A DNA stretch of 64,000 bases from Rhodovulum kholense (GTDB taxonomy: Bacteria > Pseudomonadota > Alphaproteobacteria > Rhodobacterales > Rhodobacteraceae). Both the position numbers and the translations under genes were made by a program. Numbering within the stretch: the first letter of the stretch is position 1; every line of letters starts with the position of its first letter. The DNA lies in contig NZ_QAYC01000007.1 in NCBI RefSeq assembly GCF_003053725.1, positions 1 through 64,000 of the forward strand, given 5' to 3'. Below the pieces are notes generated by a model. It saw only the letters and a program-made list of their open reading frames with translations, was not told where the DNA came from and ran no database searches. Of the stretch, positions 17,842 to 28,589 are shown in pieces.

Positions 17842-18678
17842 GTGGAGTGGCTGACCGATCACAAGATTCCCGTGGGCCATGTCGCCAGCACGATCTTCGA
17901 CTGGCTCAGGGACAATGCCGAGGTCGTGCTGGACGCCATCGCCGCGGTGATGGAGGCGATGATCGACGCGATCCTCTGGGTGCTGCAGACGCCGCATCCG
18001 GCAGTGGTCACGCTGGGGTTCGTCGCGCTGACCTATGCGCTGCAGCGCAGCTGGAAGACCTGCCTTGCGGTGGCGCTGGGCTTTCTCTTCATCCTCAACC
18101 AGGGCTATTGGGAAGAGACCACCGAAAGCCTGACGCTGGTGCTGTCGGCCTGCGTGGTCTGCATGGCGATCGGGGTACCCATCGGCATCGGCGCGGCGCA
18201 CCGGCCGAAGCTTTACACCTATCTGCGGCCGATCCTCGATCTGATGCAGACCCTGCCGACCTTCGTCTACCTGATCCCGGCCATCGTCTTCTTCGGTATC
18301 GGCATGGTGCCGGGGCTGATCGCCACGGTGATCTTCGTGCTGCCCGCGCCGATCCGGCTGACCTATCTGGGGGTGTCCTCGACGCCGAAGGCCCTGCTGG
18401 AAGCCGCGACCGCCTTTGGCGCCACGCGCGGGCAGACGCTGTTCAAGGTCGAGCTGCCCTATGCCTTTCCGCAGATCATGGCGGGGCTCAACCAGACCAT
18501 CATGCTGTCGCTGTCGATGGTGGTGGTCGCGGCCCTGGTCGGCGCCGACGGGCTGGGCGTGCCGGTGGTGCGCGCGCTCAATCAGGTCAACACCGCGCTT
18601 GGCTTCGAATCCGGCTTCGTGATCGTCGTGGTGGCGATCATGCTCGACCGCATCCTGCATGTGAGGGCGCGCAAATGA
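17842..18678 (+). CDS. choW: Choline ABC transporter permease
   Basis: A 278-residue inner-membrane permease of the ProW/OpuAB class. About six to seven hydrophobic helices are visible, and the EAA-type cytoplasmic loop is LLEAATAFGATRGQTLFKVELP (about residues 186-207). The start is GTG 17842, supported by GGAGGGAG 7 bases upstream. The stop overlaps the choV start (ATGA), so the two are translationally coupled. Together with ChoX and ChoV it forms the high-affinity choline importer. Confidence 0.93.
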   Translation: MEWLTDHKIPVGHVASTIFDWLRDNAEVVLDAIAAVMEAMIDAILWVLQTPHPAVVTLGFVALTYALQRSWKTCLAVALGFLFILNQGYWEETTESLTLVLSACVVCMAIGVPIGIGAAHRPKLYTYLRPILDLMQTLPTFVYLIPAIVFFGIGMVPGLIATVIFVLPAPIRLTYLGVSSTPKALLEAATAFGATRGQTLFKVELPYAFPQIMAGLNQTIMLSLSMVVVAALVGADGLGVPVVRALNQVNTALGFESGFVIVVVAIMLDRILHVRARK

Positions 18679-19703
18679 CCCCGACCGCGCTTCGTATCGA
18701 CAACGTCTCGATCGTCTTCGGGTCCCATCCCGACCGCGCCCTGCCGCTGATGGACCAGGGCAAGACCCGGGCCGAGGTGCAGGCCGCGACCGGCCAGGTG
18801 CTGGGGGTGCACGATTGCAGCCTGACCGTCGAGACCGGCGAGATCCTGGTGCTGATGGGGCTTTCGGGGTCCGGCAAGTCGACGCTTCTGCGCGCGGTGA
18901 ACGGGCTGAACCCCGTCGTGCGCGGCAAGGTCGAGGTCAATGACGGCACCGGCATGGTCGACGTGACCCATGCCGATGCCGCCACCCTGCGCCGCATCCG
19001 CATGCATCACGTCGCGATGGTCTTCCAGCAATTCGGCCTGCTGCCCTGGCGCACGGTACGCGAGAATGTGGGGCTCGGGCTCGAATTGTCGGGGGTCGGG
19101 CGCCGCGAGGCGCGCGAGCGGATCGACGAGCAGCTGTCGCTGGTCGGGCTGGCCGACTGGGGCGACCGCCGCGTGGGCGAGCTGTCGGGCGGCATGCAAC
19201 AGCGCGTGGGGCTTGCCCGCGCCTTCGTCACCCAGGCGCCGATCCTGCTGATGGACGAACCGTTCTCGGCGCTCGATCCGCTGATCCGGGCCAAGCTGCA
19301 GGACGAGTTGCTGGAGCTGCAGCAGCGGCTGAAGCGCACCATCCTTTTCGTCAGCCACGATCTCGACGAGGCGTTCAAGCTGGGCAACCACATCTCGATC
19401 ATGGAGGGCGGCCGGATCGTCCAGACCGGCGCCCCGCCCGAGATCTTCCGCGACCCGAAGAACGACTATGTCGCCGATTTCGTCCAGCACATGAACCCGC
19501 TGGGCGTGCTGCGCGCGCGCGATCTGATGCAGCCCGCGACCGGCAGCCCCGAGGTCACCATCGAGGCCGACGCGCTGATCCGCGACGGCATGGACCGGCT
19601 GATCGGCGCGACCGTCCCGCTGGGCGTGGTCGAGGACGGCCGCCTGATCGGCCAGATCGGCAAGGACGACGTGCTGCGCGGGCTCTGCCGGCCCGCCGTC
19701 TAG
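18675..19703 (+). CDS. choV: Choline ABC transporter ATP-binding protein
   Basis: A 342-residue ATPase of the ProV/OpuAA type. Walker A is GLSGSGKST, the signature LSGGMQQRVG and Walker B ILLMDEPFSALDP; the H-loop is FVSHD. A C-terminal extension after about residue 275 (DALIRDGMDRLIG to IGKDDVLRGL) is a shortened CBS-like segment, as in other glycine-betaine or choline importers where it can sense ionic strength. The N-terminus has the ProV-like insertion (ALPLMDQGKTRAEVQAATG) before the ATPase core. Last gene of choXWV. Confidence 0.93.
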   Translation: MTPTALRIDNVSIVFGSHPDRALPLMDQGKTRAEVQAATGQVLGVHDCSLTVETGEILVLMGLSGSGKSTLLRAVNGLNPVVRGKVEVNDGTGMVDVTHADAATLRRIRMHHVAMVFQQFGLLPWRTVRENVGLGLELSGVGRREARERIDEQLSLVGLADWGDRRVGELSGGMQQRVGLARAFVTQAPILLMDEPFSALDPLIRAKLQDELLELQQRLKRTILFVSHDLDEAFKLGNHISIMEGGRIVQTGAPPEIFRDPKNDYVADFVQHMNPLGVLRARDLMQPATGSPEVTIEADALIRDGMDRLIGATVPLGVVEDGRLIGQIGKDDVLRGLCRPAV

Positions 19704-20176
19704 CGCCTGCGGTCCAGCGCCCGGCGTCTGGACCCCATCCAGCCATCCCCCGTCCGGCGCCGGCCTGACGCGGCAAGGCCCTGTCCGGTCCGCCGGGCGG
19801 GGCCGATGCGCCATCGGCCGACGCCCGACAGGGTCCGATACATCGGCCACACCCGGGTTCCCCCGGGCACGGTCATCTTTTTTCACTTTTTTCGGAACCG
19901 GGCGCCCCCGGCTGCGTTTACCAACCACAGGTGGCGCGCCGTGGGCGGAGACCGGCCTGCGGGGGATCGCGAGGAGACCCCCCGCAGGCCTGCGTTTTCC
20001 CGGCTTGCCCGGGGCGCGGGTCCAGGACCGGCCCCGGGATGGTGCGTTTCCGGGGGCTGCGGCCGCTTCGGCCGCGCGAAGGTGCCACCCTGGCGCCGTA
20101 TCTCTCCCGGATCACCGACAGCCCCGAAGGTTCGGGCCGTTGCGGCCCGTGCGCAAGCAACCAGAGGAGACCGTCC
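19704..20176 (+). other. Intergenic region between choV and the TRAP operon
   Basis: These 473 bases have no convincing gene. After the choV stop there is a 7-base stem (GGTCCAG/CTGGACC, 19711-19734) and, further on, CCCGGG arms (about 19853-19868) followed within about ten bases by two T-rich runs (19876-19889). These could end choXWV transcription. The right half contains a strong hairpin described separately and the ribosome binding site of the TRAP binding-protein gene. Confidence 0.5.
19954..19990 (+). terminator. Strong stem-loop with short T-run upstream of the TRAP operon
   Basis: A perfect 12-base stem (GGCCTGCGGGGG and its complement) with a 13-base loop, followed by TGCGTTTTCC. 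It stands 187 bases before the TRAP binding-protein start. It could be a terminator for read-through from choV or, if the TRAP promoter is upstream, a leader attenuator. Confidence 0.6.
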
Positions 20177-21199
20177 ATGAGTTTCAAGACCCGCGTGCTG
20201 ACCCTGTCCGTCGCCGCCTTCGCGCTTGGCGCAGGCATGGCCCAGGCCGATACATGGCGCTATGCCTTCGAGGAGGCGCTGGACGAGGTGCAGGGCATCT
20301 ATGCCCAGAAGTTCAAGGAAGAGATCGAGGCCAATACCGATCACGAGATCCAGCTTTTCCCCTATGGCACGCTCGGCGAATCCGCCGACATCATGGAACA
20401 GGCGCAGGACGGCATCCTGCAATTCGTCGACCAGTCGCCGGGGTTCACCGGTTCGCTGATCCCCGAGGCGCAAGTCTTCTTCGTGCCCTACCTGCTGCCG
20501 CAGGAGCCTGAAACGCTGGCCAGCTTCTTCAAGAATTCGAAGGCCATCAACGAGATGTTCCCCAAGCTTTACGCGGATCAGGGGCTGGAGCTTCTGACCA
20601 TGTTCCCCGAGGGCGAGGTGGCGATCACCACCAAGGAGCCGTTCAAGACGCCCGAGGATCTGGACGAGGTCAAGGTCCGCACGATGACCAACCCGCTTCT
20701 GGTGGAAAGCTACAAGGCCTTCGGTGCGACGCCGACGCCGCTGCCCTGGGGCGAGGTTTATGGCGCGCTGCAGACCAATATCATCCAGGGCCAGGAAAAC
20801 CCGATGTTCTTCATCGAGTCGACGAAGATGTACGAGGTCACCGATTACGTGACCCGGATCGGGCATAACAACTTCACGACCGCGGTGATGGCCAACAAGG
20901 ACTTCTTCGAGGACCTTTCGGATGAGGACCGGCAGGCGATCCGCGACGCGGCCGACGCCGCCTTCGCCCATATCATCGACTATCAGAAGGGCCTGACCGA
21001 AGCCTCGGTCGAGAAGATCAAGGAGGCCAAGCCTTCGATGACCTTCACCACGCTGTCCGAGGAAGAGCGCCAGCCCTTCAAGGACGCGGCCGGCGAGGTC
21101 GAGGCCAAGTTCCTCGAAATGACCGGCGACAGCGGCAAGGAGATCCTCGATCAGATGAAAGAGGACCTGAAGACCGCCGAGGACGCCACCCAGAGCTGA
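20177..21199 (+). CDS. TRAP transporter substrate-binding protein (DctP family)
   Basis: A 340-residue periplasmic solute receptor. The signal peptide ends near GMAQA-DTW (residue 24). The family's conserved binding Arg is in [12 protein letters not shown] (about residue 165), and [20 protein letters not shown] is the usual downstream block. ATG 20177 is supported by AGAGGAGA upstream. The following genes give DctP-DctQ-DctM-UspA order, the same as TeaABCD (ectoine and hydroxyectoine uptake) of Halomonas, and the locus adjoins choline/betaine genes. An osmolyte substrate is therefore possible, but no ectoine catabolic gene is present, so the substrate is left open. Confidence 0.88.
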   Translation: MSFKTRVLTLSVAAFALGAGMAQADTWRYAFEEALDEVQGIYAQKFKEEIEANTDHEIQLFPYGTLGESADIMEQAQDGILQFVDQSPGFTGSLIPEAQVFFVPYLLPQEPETLASFFKNSKAINEMFPKLYADQGLELLTMFPEGEVAITTKEPFKTPEDLDEVKVRTMTNPLLVESYKAFGATPTPLPWGEVYGALQTNIIQGQENPMFFIESTKMYEVTDYVTRIGHNNFTTAVMANKDFFEDLSDEDRQAIRDAADAAFAHIIDYQKGLTEASVEKIKEAKPSMTFTTLSEEERQPFKDAAGEVEAKFLEMTGDSGKEILDQMKEDLKTAEDATQS

Positions 21200-21214
21200 T
21201 CCCACGGTCACCGA

Positions 21215-21240
21215 AGCGCGCGGGCCGCATCCCGCGCGCT
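21215..21240 (+). terminator. Intercistronic stem-loop after the TRAP binding-protein gene
   Basis: A perfect 10-base stem (AGCGCGCGGG and its complement) with a 6-base loop, 15 bases after the stop codon. No U-tract follows. Position and form match the hairpins after the other two binding-protein genes in this window. Confidence 0.7.
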
Positions 21241-21314
21241 CCGGCCATTTCCCCGCCCCTTGCCCGCCCCGCACCCGGCACCCGCCCGCAGGGAGGAACG
21301 GAAGGAAGCTGCCC

Positions 21315-21974
21315 TTGTCCTCGGACCAATCGCTTCGCGCCCAGGTCAGCCCTGCTCAGGGCCCCACGCAGGCCCAGTCCCAGACCGACACCACCGCCGC
21401 CGACGATCCCGACGAGGTGGCCTATGTCTCGAGCCTCCCCGGGGTTCTGGGGACGATCGACGCGGCCATCGCCCGGGCCGAATCCGCGCTGCTGGCGGCG
21501 GGCGTCCTGTTGATGGCGCTGAACACGGTCGCCAATGTGGTCGGCCGCTACCTCTTCCAGTCCAGCCTCTTCTTCACCGAGGAACTGAACCGCATCCTGA
21601 TCGTGGTGATCACCTTCGCGGGCATCAGCTATGCCGCGCGCCAGGGCCGCCATATCCGGATGTCGGCGATCTACGATGCGCTGCCGCCGAGGGCGCGCAA
21701 GATCCTGATGATCGCCATCGCGCTGATCACGGCGGCGCTGATGTTCGGCCTGTGCTGGTTCGCGGTCGCGTATCTGCTGACCCAGGCGGGGCGCGGCCGG
21801 GTGCTGCCGGCGTTGCAGATCCCGGTCTGGACGACGCTGGTGATCGTGCCCATCGGCCTTTTCATGACCGGCATGCAATACCTGCTGACCGCGGTGAAGA
21901 ACGCGATCTCGCGCGATGTCTATCTCTCGACGGTCGTGCTGGAAGGCTATGACGACGAAGAGACGGAGGTCTGA
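21315..21974 (+). CDS. TRAP transporter small permease (DctQ family)
   Basis: A 219-residue membrane protein with four hydrophobic helices (about residues 58-78, 92-112, 130-150 and 168-190) after an N-terminal hydrophilic stretch of about 50 residues. The motif [28 protein letters not shown] is the DctQ family hallmark. The start is TTG 21315, with GGAAGGA upstream; a shorter start cannot be excluded because the N-terminal Ser/Gln-rich region is poorly conserved in the family. It partners the large permease 3 bases downstream. Confidence 0.87.
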   Translation: MSSDQSLRAQVSPAQGPTQAQSQTDTTAADDPDEVAYVSSLPGVLGTIDAAIARAESALLAAGVLLMALNTVANVVGRYLFQSSLFFTEELNRILIVVITFAGISYAARQGRHIRMSAIYDALPPRARKILMIAIALITAALMFGLCWFAVAYLLTQAGRGRVLPALQIPVWTTLVIVPIGLFMTGMQYLLTAVKNAISRDVYLSTVVLEGYDDEETEV

Positions 21975-21977
21975 GCG

Positions 21978-23273
21978 ATGGCGGCTGCAATCTTCTCGAT
22001 CATGATCGTGCTGCTTTTGCTGGGCTTTCCGATGATGGTTCCGCTGATCGCGGGGGCGCTGGTAGGGTTCGTGACGCTGTTCGGCGGTCTCGGCCAGCTC
22101 GAGACCATGATCCAGCAGATGATGGCGGGCATCCGTCCCGCCTCGCTGATCGCGGTGCCGATGTTCATCTTCGCCGCCGACATCATGACCCGCGGGCAAT
22201 CGGCGGGACGGCTTATCGACATGGTGATGGCCTTTGTCGGGCATCTGAAGGGTGGGCTCGCGATCTCGACCGCCGCCGCCTGCACGATGTTCGGCGCGGT
22301 CTCGGGCTCGACCCAGGCCACCGTGGTGGCCATCGGCGGCCCGCTGCGCCCCCGGATGCAGAAGGCAGGCTATGGCGACAGCTTCATCCTGGCACTCATC
22401 GTCAATGCCTCGGACATCGCCTTCCTGATCCCGCCCTCGATCGGGATGATCATCTATGGCGTGGTCTCGAACACCTCGATTGCCGAGCTGTTCATCGCGG
22501 GTATCGGGCCGGGGCTGCTGATCCTCGTGCTGTTCGCGGTCTATTCCTGGGCCTATGCGGTCCGGAACGGGGTCCCGACCGAACCCCGCGCGAGTTGGGG
22601 CGAGCGTCTGCGCGCGGTCCGGGCCGCGCTCTGGCCGCTGGGCTTTCCGGTGATCATCATCGGCGGCATCTATGGCGGGATCTTCAGCCCGACCGAGGCG
22701 GCCGCGGCCTGCGTGCTCTATGCGCTGATCCTCGAAACCCTCGTCTTCCGCGAAATGGGCCTGCGCGACATCTACCGCACCGCCAAGTCGACCGGGCTGA
22801 TCACCGGGGTCGTCTTCATCCTGGTGGCGGCAGGCGCGGCCTTTTCCTGGGTGATCTCCTTCGCCCAGATCCCGCAGGCCATCCTGTCGGGCGCGGGCAT
22901 CGACCAGATGGGCCAGATCGGCGTGCTCTTCGCGATCTCGATCGCCTTCTTCATCGGCTGCATGTTCGTCGACCCGATCGTGGTGATCCTGATCCTGGTG
23001 CCGATCTTCGCGCCGGTCGTCGCCGATGTCGGGCTCGATCCCGTTCTGGTCGGCACGCTGATCACGCTGCAGGTTGCCATCGGCTCGGCCACGCCGCCCT
23101 TCGGCTGCGATATCTTCACCGCCATCGCCGTCTTCAAGCGCCCCTACATGGAGGTCATCCGGGGCACGCCGCCCTTCATCCTGATCCTGCTCGGCGTCTC
23201 GGTGGCGCTGATCTTCTTCCCCCAGATCGCGCTGTTCTTCCGCGATCTCGCCTTCCCCGGCGAGGCCGGGTGA
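21978..23273 (+). CDS. TRAP transporter large permease (DctM family)
   Basis: A 431-residue membrane protein with about twelve helices that performs sodium-coupled transport together with DctQ. Family motifs visible are GGLAISTAAACTMFGAVSGSTQATVVAIG (residues about 92-120), LIPPSIGMIIYG and FGCDIFTAIAVFKRP near the C-terminus. It starts 3 bases after the dctQ-type gene and is followed 19 bases later by a UspA gene. Length is normal for DctM (about 425-435). Confidence 0.9.
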   Translation: MAAAIFSIMIVLLLLGFPMMVPLIAGALVGFVTLFGGLGQLETMIQQMMAGIRPASLIAVPMFIFAADIMTRGQSAGRLIDMVMAFVGHLKGGLAISTAAACTMFGAVSGSTQATVVAIGGPLRPRMQKAGYGDSFILALIVNASDIAFLIPPSIGMIIYGVVSNTSIAELFIAGIGPGLLILVLFAVYSWAYAVRNGVPTEPRASWGERLRAVRAALWPLGFPVIIIGGIYGGIFSPTEAAAACVLYALILETLVFREMGLRDIYRTAKSTGLITGVVFILVAAGAAFSWVISFAQIPQAILSGAGIDQMGQIGVLFAISIAFFIGCMFVDPIVVILILVPIFAPVVADVGLDPVLVGTLITLQVAIGSATPPFGCDIFTAIAVFKRPYMEVIRGTPPFILILLGVSVALIFFPQIALFFRDLAFPGEAG

Positions 23274-23292
23274 GGGCCGAAAGGAGACCGGT

Positions 23293-23730
23293 TTGTTCAA
23301 GTCGATCCTCGTTCCCTATGACGGCTCGGCCGGCGCCGAGCGCGCGCTGCGCCAGGCGGTCGGGCTGGCCAGGCTGTGCGACGCCCAGCTGTCGGTGCTG
23401 ACCGTGTTCCGGCATCATTCGATGCTGGAGGCCTCGCTCTCGATGGTCCGGAAGGACGAGCCGGGCCCCGTTGACGACGCGATGCGCGGCTATGCTCGCG
23501 AGGTGGCGGAATACGCCAAGCGGCTCGCGCGCGAGGCCGGGGCCGAGGGGGCGCGCGCCTTCATCAAGGCCGGGCCGCCCGCCCGCACCATCGTCCGCTT
23601 TGCCCGCGAGCACGGGAACGACCTGATCGTGATCGGCAGCCGCGGGCTCGGCTCGGTCGAGAACTACCTGCTGGGCAGCGTCTCGCACAAGGTCACGGGG
23701 CTCGCGGACTGCCCGGTTCTGGTGGTCTGA
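23293..23730 (+). CDS. Universal stress protein (UspA family), TRAP-associated
   Basis: A 145-residue UspA-fold protein. The ATP-binding signature GSRGLGSVENYLLGSVSHKV (G-2X-G-9X-G-S) lies near the C-terminus, so it is probably of the nucleotide-binding class. Start TTG 23293 with AAGGAGACC upstream. In TeaABCD the equivalent protein (TeaD) modulates transporter activity; the same role is likely here by gene order. It ends 10 bases before the convergent hutC stop. Confidence 0.87.
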   Translation: MFKSILVPYDGSAGAERALRQAVGLARLCDAQLSVLTVFRHHSMLEASLSMVRKDEPGPVDDAMRGYAREVAEYAKRLAREAGAEGARAFIKAGPPARTIVRFAREHGNDLIVIGSRGLGSVENYLLGSVSHKVTGLADCPVLVV

Positions 23731-23740
23731 GCCGCAGCGC

Positions 23741-24445
23741 TCAGAGCCCGAGGCACAGCCGGTAGCTTTGCGCGAAATGCTCGCGCGCATAGGTGATCGG
23801 CGCCTCGTGCAGCCAGGTCTGCCGCTCCATCACCAGGACCGGATCGGTGGGCGAACAGCCCAGCGCGGCGGCGGCGGCGCCCGCGGGTTCGGCGTGAAAC
23901 TCCATCCCGCCATGGGTATAGGGCGCCTCGCGCACCAGCCATTCATTCGGGTTGACCGCCGCAAGATCCGCCGCAGCAATGGCAGGCACCGTCCGCAACA
24001 CCACCCAGCGCCGTTCGAACATGTGGGGGGCGCCATCCGCGAGATGCAGGCTTTCCAGATAAAGCGTCTCTTCCACCTCAGGCAGCCTCAGCCGCGCGCG
24101 CACATCCTCCGGCGCGGGGCCGGTCGCGCGCGCCAGCAGCCGGTAGCCATAGGCCTGCCCGCGCGCCTCGACCTCGCGGCGGATCTGCGGAATGTCCAGC
24201 GTCGCCTTGCGCTGCGGTGCCTCGATCACCCGGGTTCCGGCCTTGCGGCGCCGGTCGAGGAACCCCGCCTCGGCCAGGTCGCGCAGTGCGCGGTTCACCG
24301 TCGCCCGGGCACAGCCGAATTCGGTTGCGATGTCGGCCTCGTTCGGGATCAGCTCGCCCGGCGGATAGGTCCGGTCGCGGATCCGCAGCATGATGGTGTC
24401 GCGGATCGACTGCCACGAGGCGGCCCGGTCCCCGGCCATGCTCAC
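23741..24445 (-). CDS. hutC: Histidine utilisation repressor (GntR/HutC family)
   Basis: A 234-residue GntR-family regulator of the HutC subfamily. The winged helix-turn-helix occupies about residues 8-75 (YPPGELIPNEADIATEFGCARATVNRAL). A UTRA ligand-binding domain follows (about 90-230, containing NEWLVREAPYTHGG and RQTWL...PITYAREHF). In the family the inducer is urocanate. The GTG at 24445 overlaps the hutF stop by 4 bases; an in-frame ATG at 24439 is also possible. Its likely operator is the inverted repeat between hutF and hutI, so it would repress both arms of the locus and itself. Confidence 0.92.
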   Translation of the reverse strand: MSMAGDRAASWQSIRDTIMLRIRDRTYPPGELIPNEADIATEFGCARATVNRALRDLAEAGFLDRRRKAGTRVIEAPQRKATLDIPQIRREVEARGQAYGYRLLARATGPAPEDVRARLRLPEVEETLYLESLHLADGAPHMFERRWVVLRTVPAIAAADLAAVNPNEWLVREAPYTHGGMEFHAEPAGAAAAALGCSPTDPVLVMERQTWLHEAPITYAREHFAQSYRLCLGL

Positions 24446-25812
24446 AGCCCGTCCCGCAGACGGCGCATCGCGGCCGCGTAGCCCGCCACGATCTCGTCAC
24501 GCCGGACATGCCGCCCGCCCTGTACCACATGGCGCCCGGCCGACCAGACATCGCTGACGGCGCGGTCGTCGCCCGCGAAGATCCAGGTATCGAGCAGCAG
24601 ATCGCCCTGCCGCCCGATCCCGTCGGGCCCCATGTCGCCCAGCGCCAGCAGATCGGCCCAGTTGCCAACCGCAAGCCCGCCGCTGGCCCGCCCCGCCGCC
24701 TGCGCCCCGCCCTCGACCGCGCCCTGAAAGAGCACCCTCCCGGTCGAGCGGTCTTCGGAGGCCAGCGCCGCGCGGGTCCGGTCGCGCAGCCGCTGCGAAT
24801 AGTCGAGCGTGCGCAGCTCTTCGCTCAGCGAGATCCGGATATTGCTGTCCGAACCGACGCCGAAACGACCGCCCGCCTGCACCCAGCGCACCCCGTCGAA
24901 GATGCCGTCGCCAAGGCTCGATTCGGTGATCGGGCAAAGCCCCGCGACCGCGCCGGTGGCGGCCAGCGCCAGCGTCTCGGCAGGCTCCATTTGCGTCGCG
25001 TGGATCGGGCACCAGCGGGCATCGACAGGCGCGTTCTCCAGCAACCATTCGACCGGACGCCGGCCGGTCGCGGCCAGCACCTCGTCGACCTCGGCCTGCT
25101 GCTCGGCGATATGGATATGGATCGGTCCGTCGGGCGCCAGGGCCTCGGCCGCCGCCAGCCCCGCCGCATCGACCGCGCGCAGTGAATGCGGCGCGACGCC
25201 CATCCGGCAATCGGGGGCCAGGGCCGCGACATGGGTCGCCGCGCCCTCGAAAAGCCGCGCGAACCGGTCGGGATCGTTGCCGAAGCGGTCCTGCCCCGCG
25301 ACCAGCGCCCGCCGGTCGAGCCCGCCATAGGTGTAAAGCACCGGCAGCAGCGTCAGACCGATGCCCGAGACAGCCGCCGCCGCCGCGATCCGGCCCGACA
25401 TCTCGGCCGGATCGGCATAGGGCGCGCCGCCGGGGCCATGATGCAGGTAGTGGAACTCGACATTGGCGGCATAGCCCGCCTCCAGCATCTCCATCTGCAC
25501 GAAGGCGGCGATGGCCTCGACATCCTCGGGGCCGAGCCGGTCGAGAAAACGGTACATCAGCCGCCGCCAGGTCCAGAAACTGTCGCGCGGATCGGGACCG
25601 CGGGATTCGGTCAGCCCCGCCATCGCCCGCTGAAAGGCATGGCTGTGCAGGTTCGCGGGCGCGGGCAGAAGCGTCTCGACAACCGTCGCACCGGGCGGAC
25701 AGGGCGCGTTTTCACGCAATTCCGCGATCTTTCCGCCGCTTTCGACGGCGATTTCCACATTTTCCGCCCAGGAATTCATCACAAGCGCATGGCGCGCCCA
25801 GACCCGTTGCAT
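24442..25812 (-). CDS. hutF: Formimidoylglutamate deiminase
   Basis: A 456-residue amidohydrolase converting N-formimidoylglutamate to N-formylglutamate and ammonia, the step before HutG in the five-step histidine pathway. The metal-binding H-x-H is in [13 protein letters not shown]; further ligands lie in IHIHIAEQQ and in [12 protein letters not shown] (Asp). ATG 25812 is chosen because GGAGG stands 8 bases ahead; the frame stays open to 27045 only because it runs antisense to hutI. It is the first gene of the leftward hutF-hutC unit. Confidence 0.93.
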   Translation of the reverse strand: MQRVWARHALVMNSWAENVEIAVESGGKIAELRENAPCPPGATVVETLLPAPANLHSHAFQRAMAGLTESRGPDPRDSFWTWRRLMYRFLDRLGPEDVEAIAAFVQMEMLEAGYAANVEFHYLHHGPGGAPYADPAEMSGRIAAAAAVSGIGLTLLPVLYTYGGLDRRALVAGQDRFGNDPDRFARLFEGAATHVAALAPDCRMGVAPHSLRAVDAAGLAAAEALAPDGPIHIHIAEQQAEVDEVLAATGRRPVEWLLENAPVDARWCPIHATQMEPAETLALAATGAVAGLCPITESSLGDGIFDGVRWVQAGGRFGVGSDSNIRISLSEELRTLDYSQRLRDRTRAALASEDRSTGRVLFQGAVEGGAQAAGRASGGLAVGNWADLLALGDMGPDGIGRQGDLLLDTWIFAGDDRAVSDVWSAGRHVVQGGRHVRRDEIVAGYAAAMRRLRDGL

Positions 25813-25828
25813 CGCCTGATCCTCCGCG

Positions 25829-25869
25829 TTGACTTGATTATTATGTGCAGACATATACCCTGCAATCAA
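25829..25869. promoter_or_regulatory. Divergent hut promoters with candidate HutC operator
   Basis: The 72 bases between hutF and hutI are AT-rich. Rightward: TTGACT (25829-25834), 17 bases, CATATA (25852-25857). Leftward: TTGATT (25864-25869 complement), 18 bases, CATAAT (25840-25845 complement). Between them the inverted repeat TATGT-GCAG-ACATA (25842-25855) overlaps both -10 regions and resembles GntR/HutC half-sites (GT...AC). A single bound repressor would block both promoters. Inference; not experimentally known. Confidence 0.6.
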
Positions 25870-25884
25870 GGAGGAGGCGATACC

Positions 25885-27068
25885 ATGACTGATCTCACCC
25901 TTGCCAATGCGGCGTTGCTGCCACTCGGGCAGGACGGCCCGCGGCGGATCGAACGGGGCTGGCTCAGGATCGAAAACGACCGCATCGCGGCGCTCGGCGA
26001 GGGCCCGGCCCCCGAGGGCGGCGCGATCGAGGATCTGGGCGGCCGTCTGATCACGCCCGCGCTGGTCGATTGCCACACCCATCTGGTCTATGGCGGCAGC
26101 CGCGCCCGCGAATTCGAGATGCGGCTGGAAGGCGCCAGCTATGAAGAGATCGCCCGGGCGGGCGGCGGGATTCTTGCGACCGTCACCGCGACACGCGCCG
26201 CCTCCGAGGACGATCTGGTGGCCTCGGCCCTGCCCCGGCTGGATTGCCTGCTGGCCGAGGGCGCGGGTACGGTCGAGGTCAAGTCGGGCTACGGGCTGAC
26301 CGTCGAGGACGAGCTGAAGATGCTGCGCGCGGCACGGCGGCTGGGCCGCGAACGCCCGGTGCGCATCGTCACCAGCTGGCTCGCGGCCCATGCCCTGCCG
26401 CCCGAATACACGGGCCGCGCCGAGGCCTATATCGACGAGGTCGCGATTGCCGGGCTGCGCGCCGCGCATGCCGAGGGACTGGTCGATGCGGTCGACGGCT
26501 TCTGCGAGGGCATCGCCTTCTCGCCCGCACAAATGGCGCGGATCTTCGATGTCGCGGCCGAGCTGGGCCTGCCGGTCAAGCTGCATGCCGAGCAGCTCTC
26601 GCATCTGGGAGGCAGCCAGTTGGTGGCCGAACGCGGAGGGCTCTCGGCCGATCATGTCGAGCATGCCGATGCCGCCGATGCCGCGGCGCTCGCGCGCGCG
26701 GGCGCGGCCGCAGTGCTGCTGCCCGGCGCCTTCTATACGCTCCGCGAGACGCAGATGCCTCCCGTCGCCGCCTTCCGCGAGGCGGGCACCGCGATGGCGC
26801 TGGCGACCGACTGCAACCCCGGCACCTCGCCGCTGACCTCGCTTCTGCTGACCATGAACATGGCCGCGACGCTGTTCCGGCTGACCCCCGACGAATGCCT
26901 GCGCGGGGTCACGGCGAACGGCGCCCAGGCGCTGGGGCTTGCCGATTGCGGTCGGCTTGAGCCCGGGATGCGCGCCGATCTTGCCGTCTGGGACATCGCC
27001 CAACCCGCCGAACTGACCTACCGGATCGGCTTCAACCCGCTTCACGCCCGTTATTTTGAGGGACGCAA

Positions 27069-27075
<7 letters not shown>
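25885..27075 (+). CDS. hutI: Imidazolonepropionase
   Basis: A 396-residue amidohydrolase that opens imidazolone-5-propanoate to N-formimidoylglutamate. It has the metal-binding motif [20 protein letters not shown] (about residues 60-80), followed by the family block [12 protein letters not shown]. Further His ligands occur in [10 protein letters not shown], and the metal Asp in [14 protein letters not shown] 25885 has an excellent GGAGGAGG site. It heads the rightward operon and its stop overlaps the hutH start by 7 bases. Confidence 0.95.

Positions 27076-28585
<1,510 letters not shown>

Positions 28586-28589
<4 letters not shown>

Noticed and set aside
20177-23273. Naming the TRAP genes teaABC or uehABC
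   Set aside because: Gene order fits, but no ectoine catabolic genes are present and ligand residues cannot be confirmed by eye.
25813-27045. N-terminal extension of hutF to 867 codons
   Set aside because: It runs antisense through hutI. The ATG at 25812 with GGAGG gives the normal HutF length.
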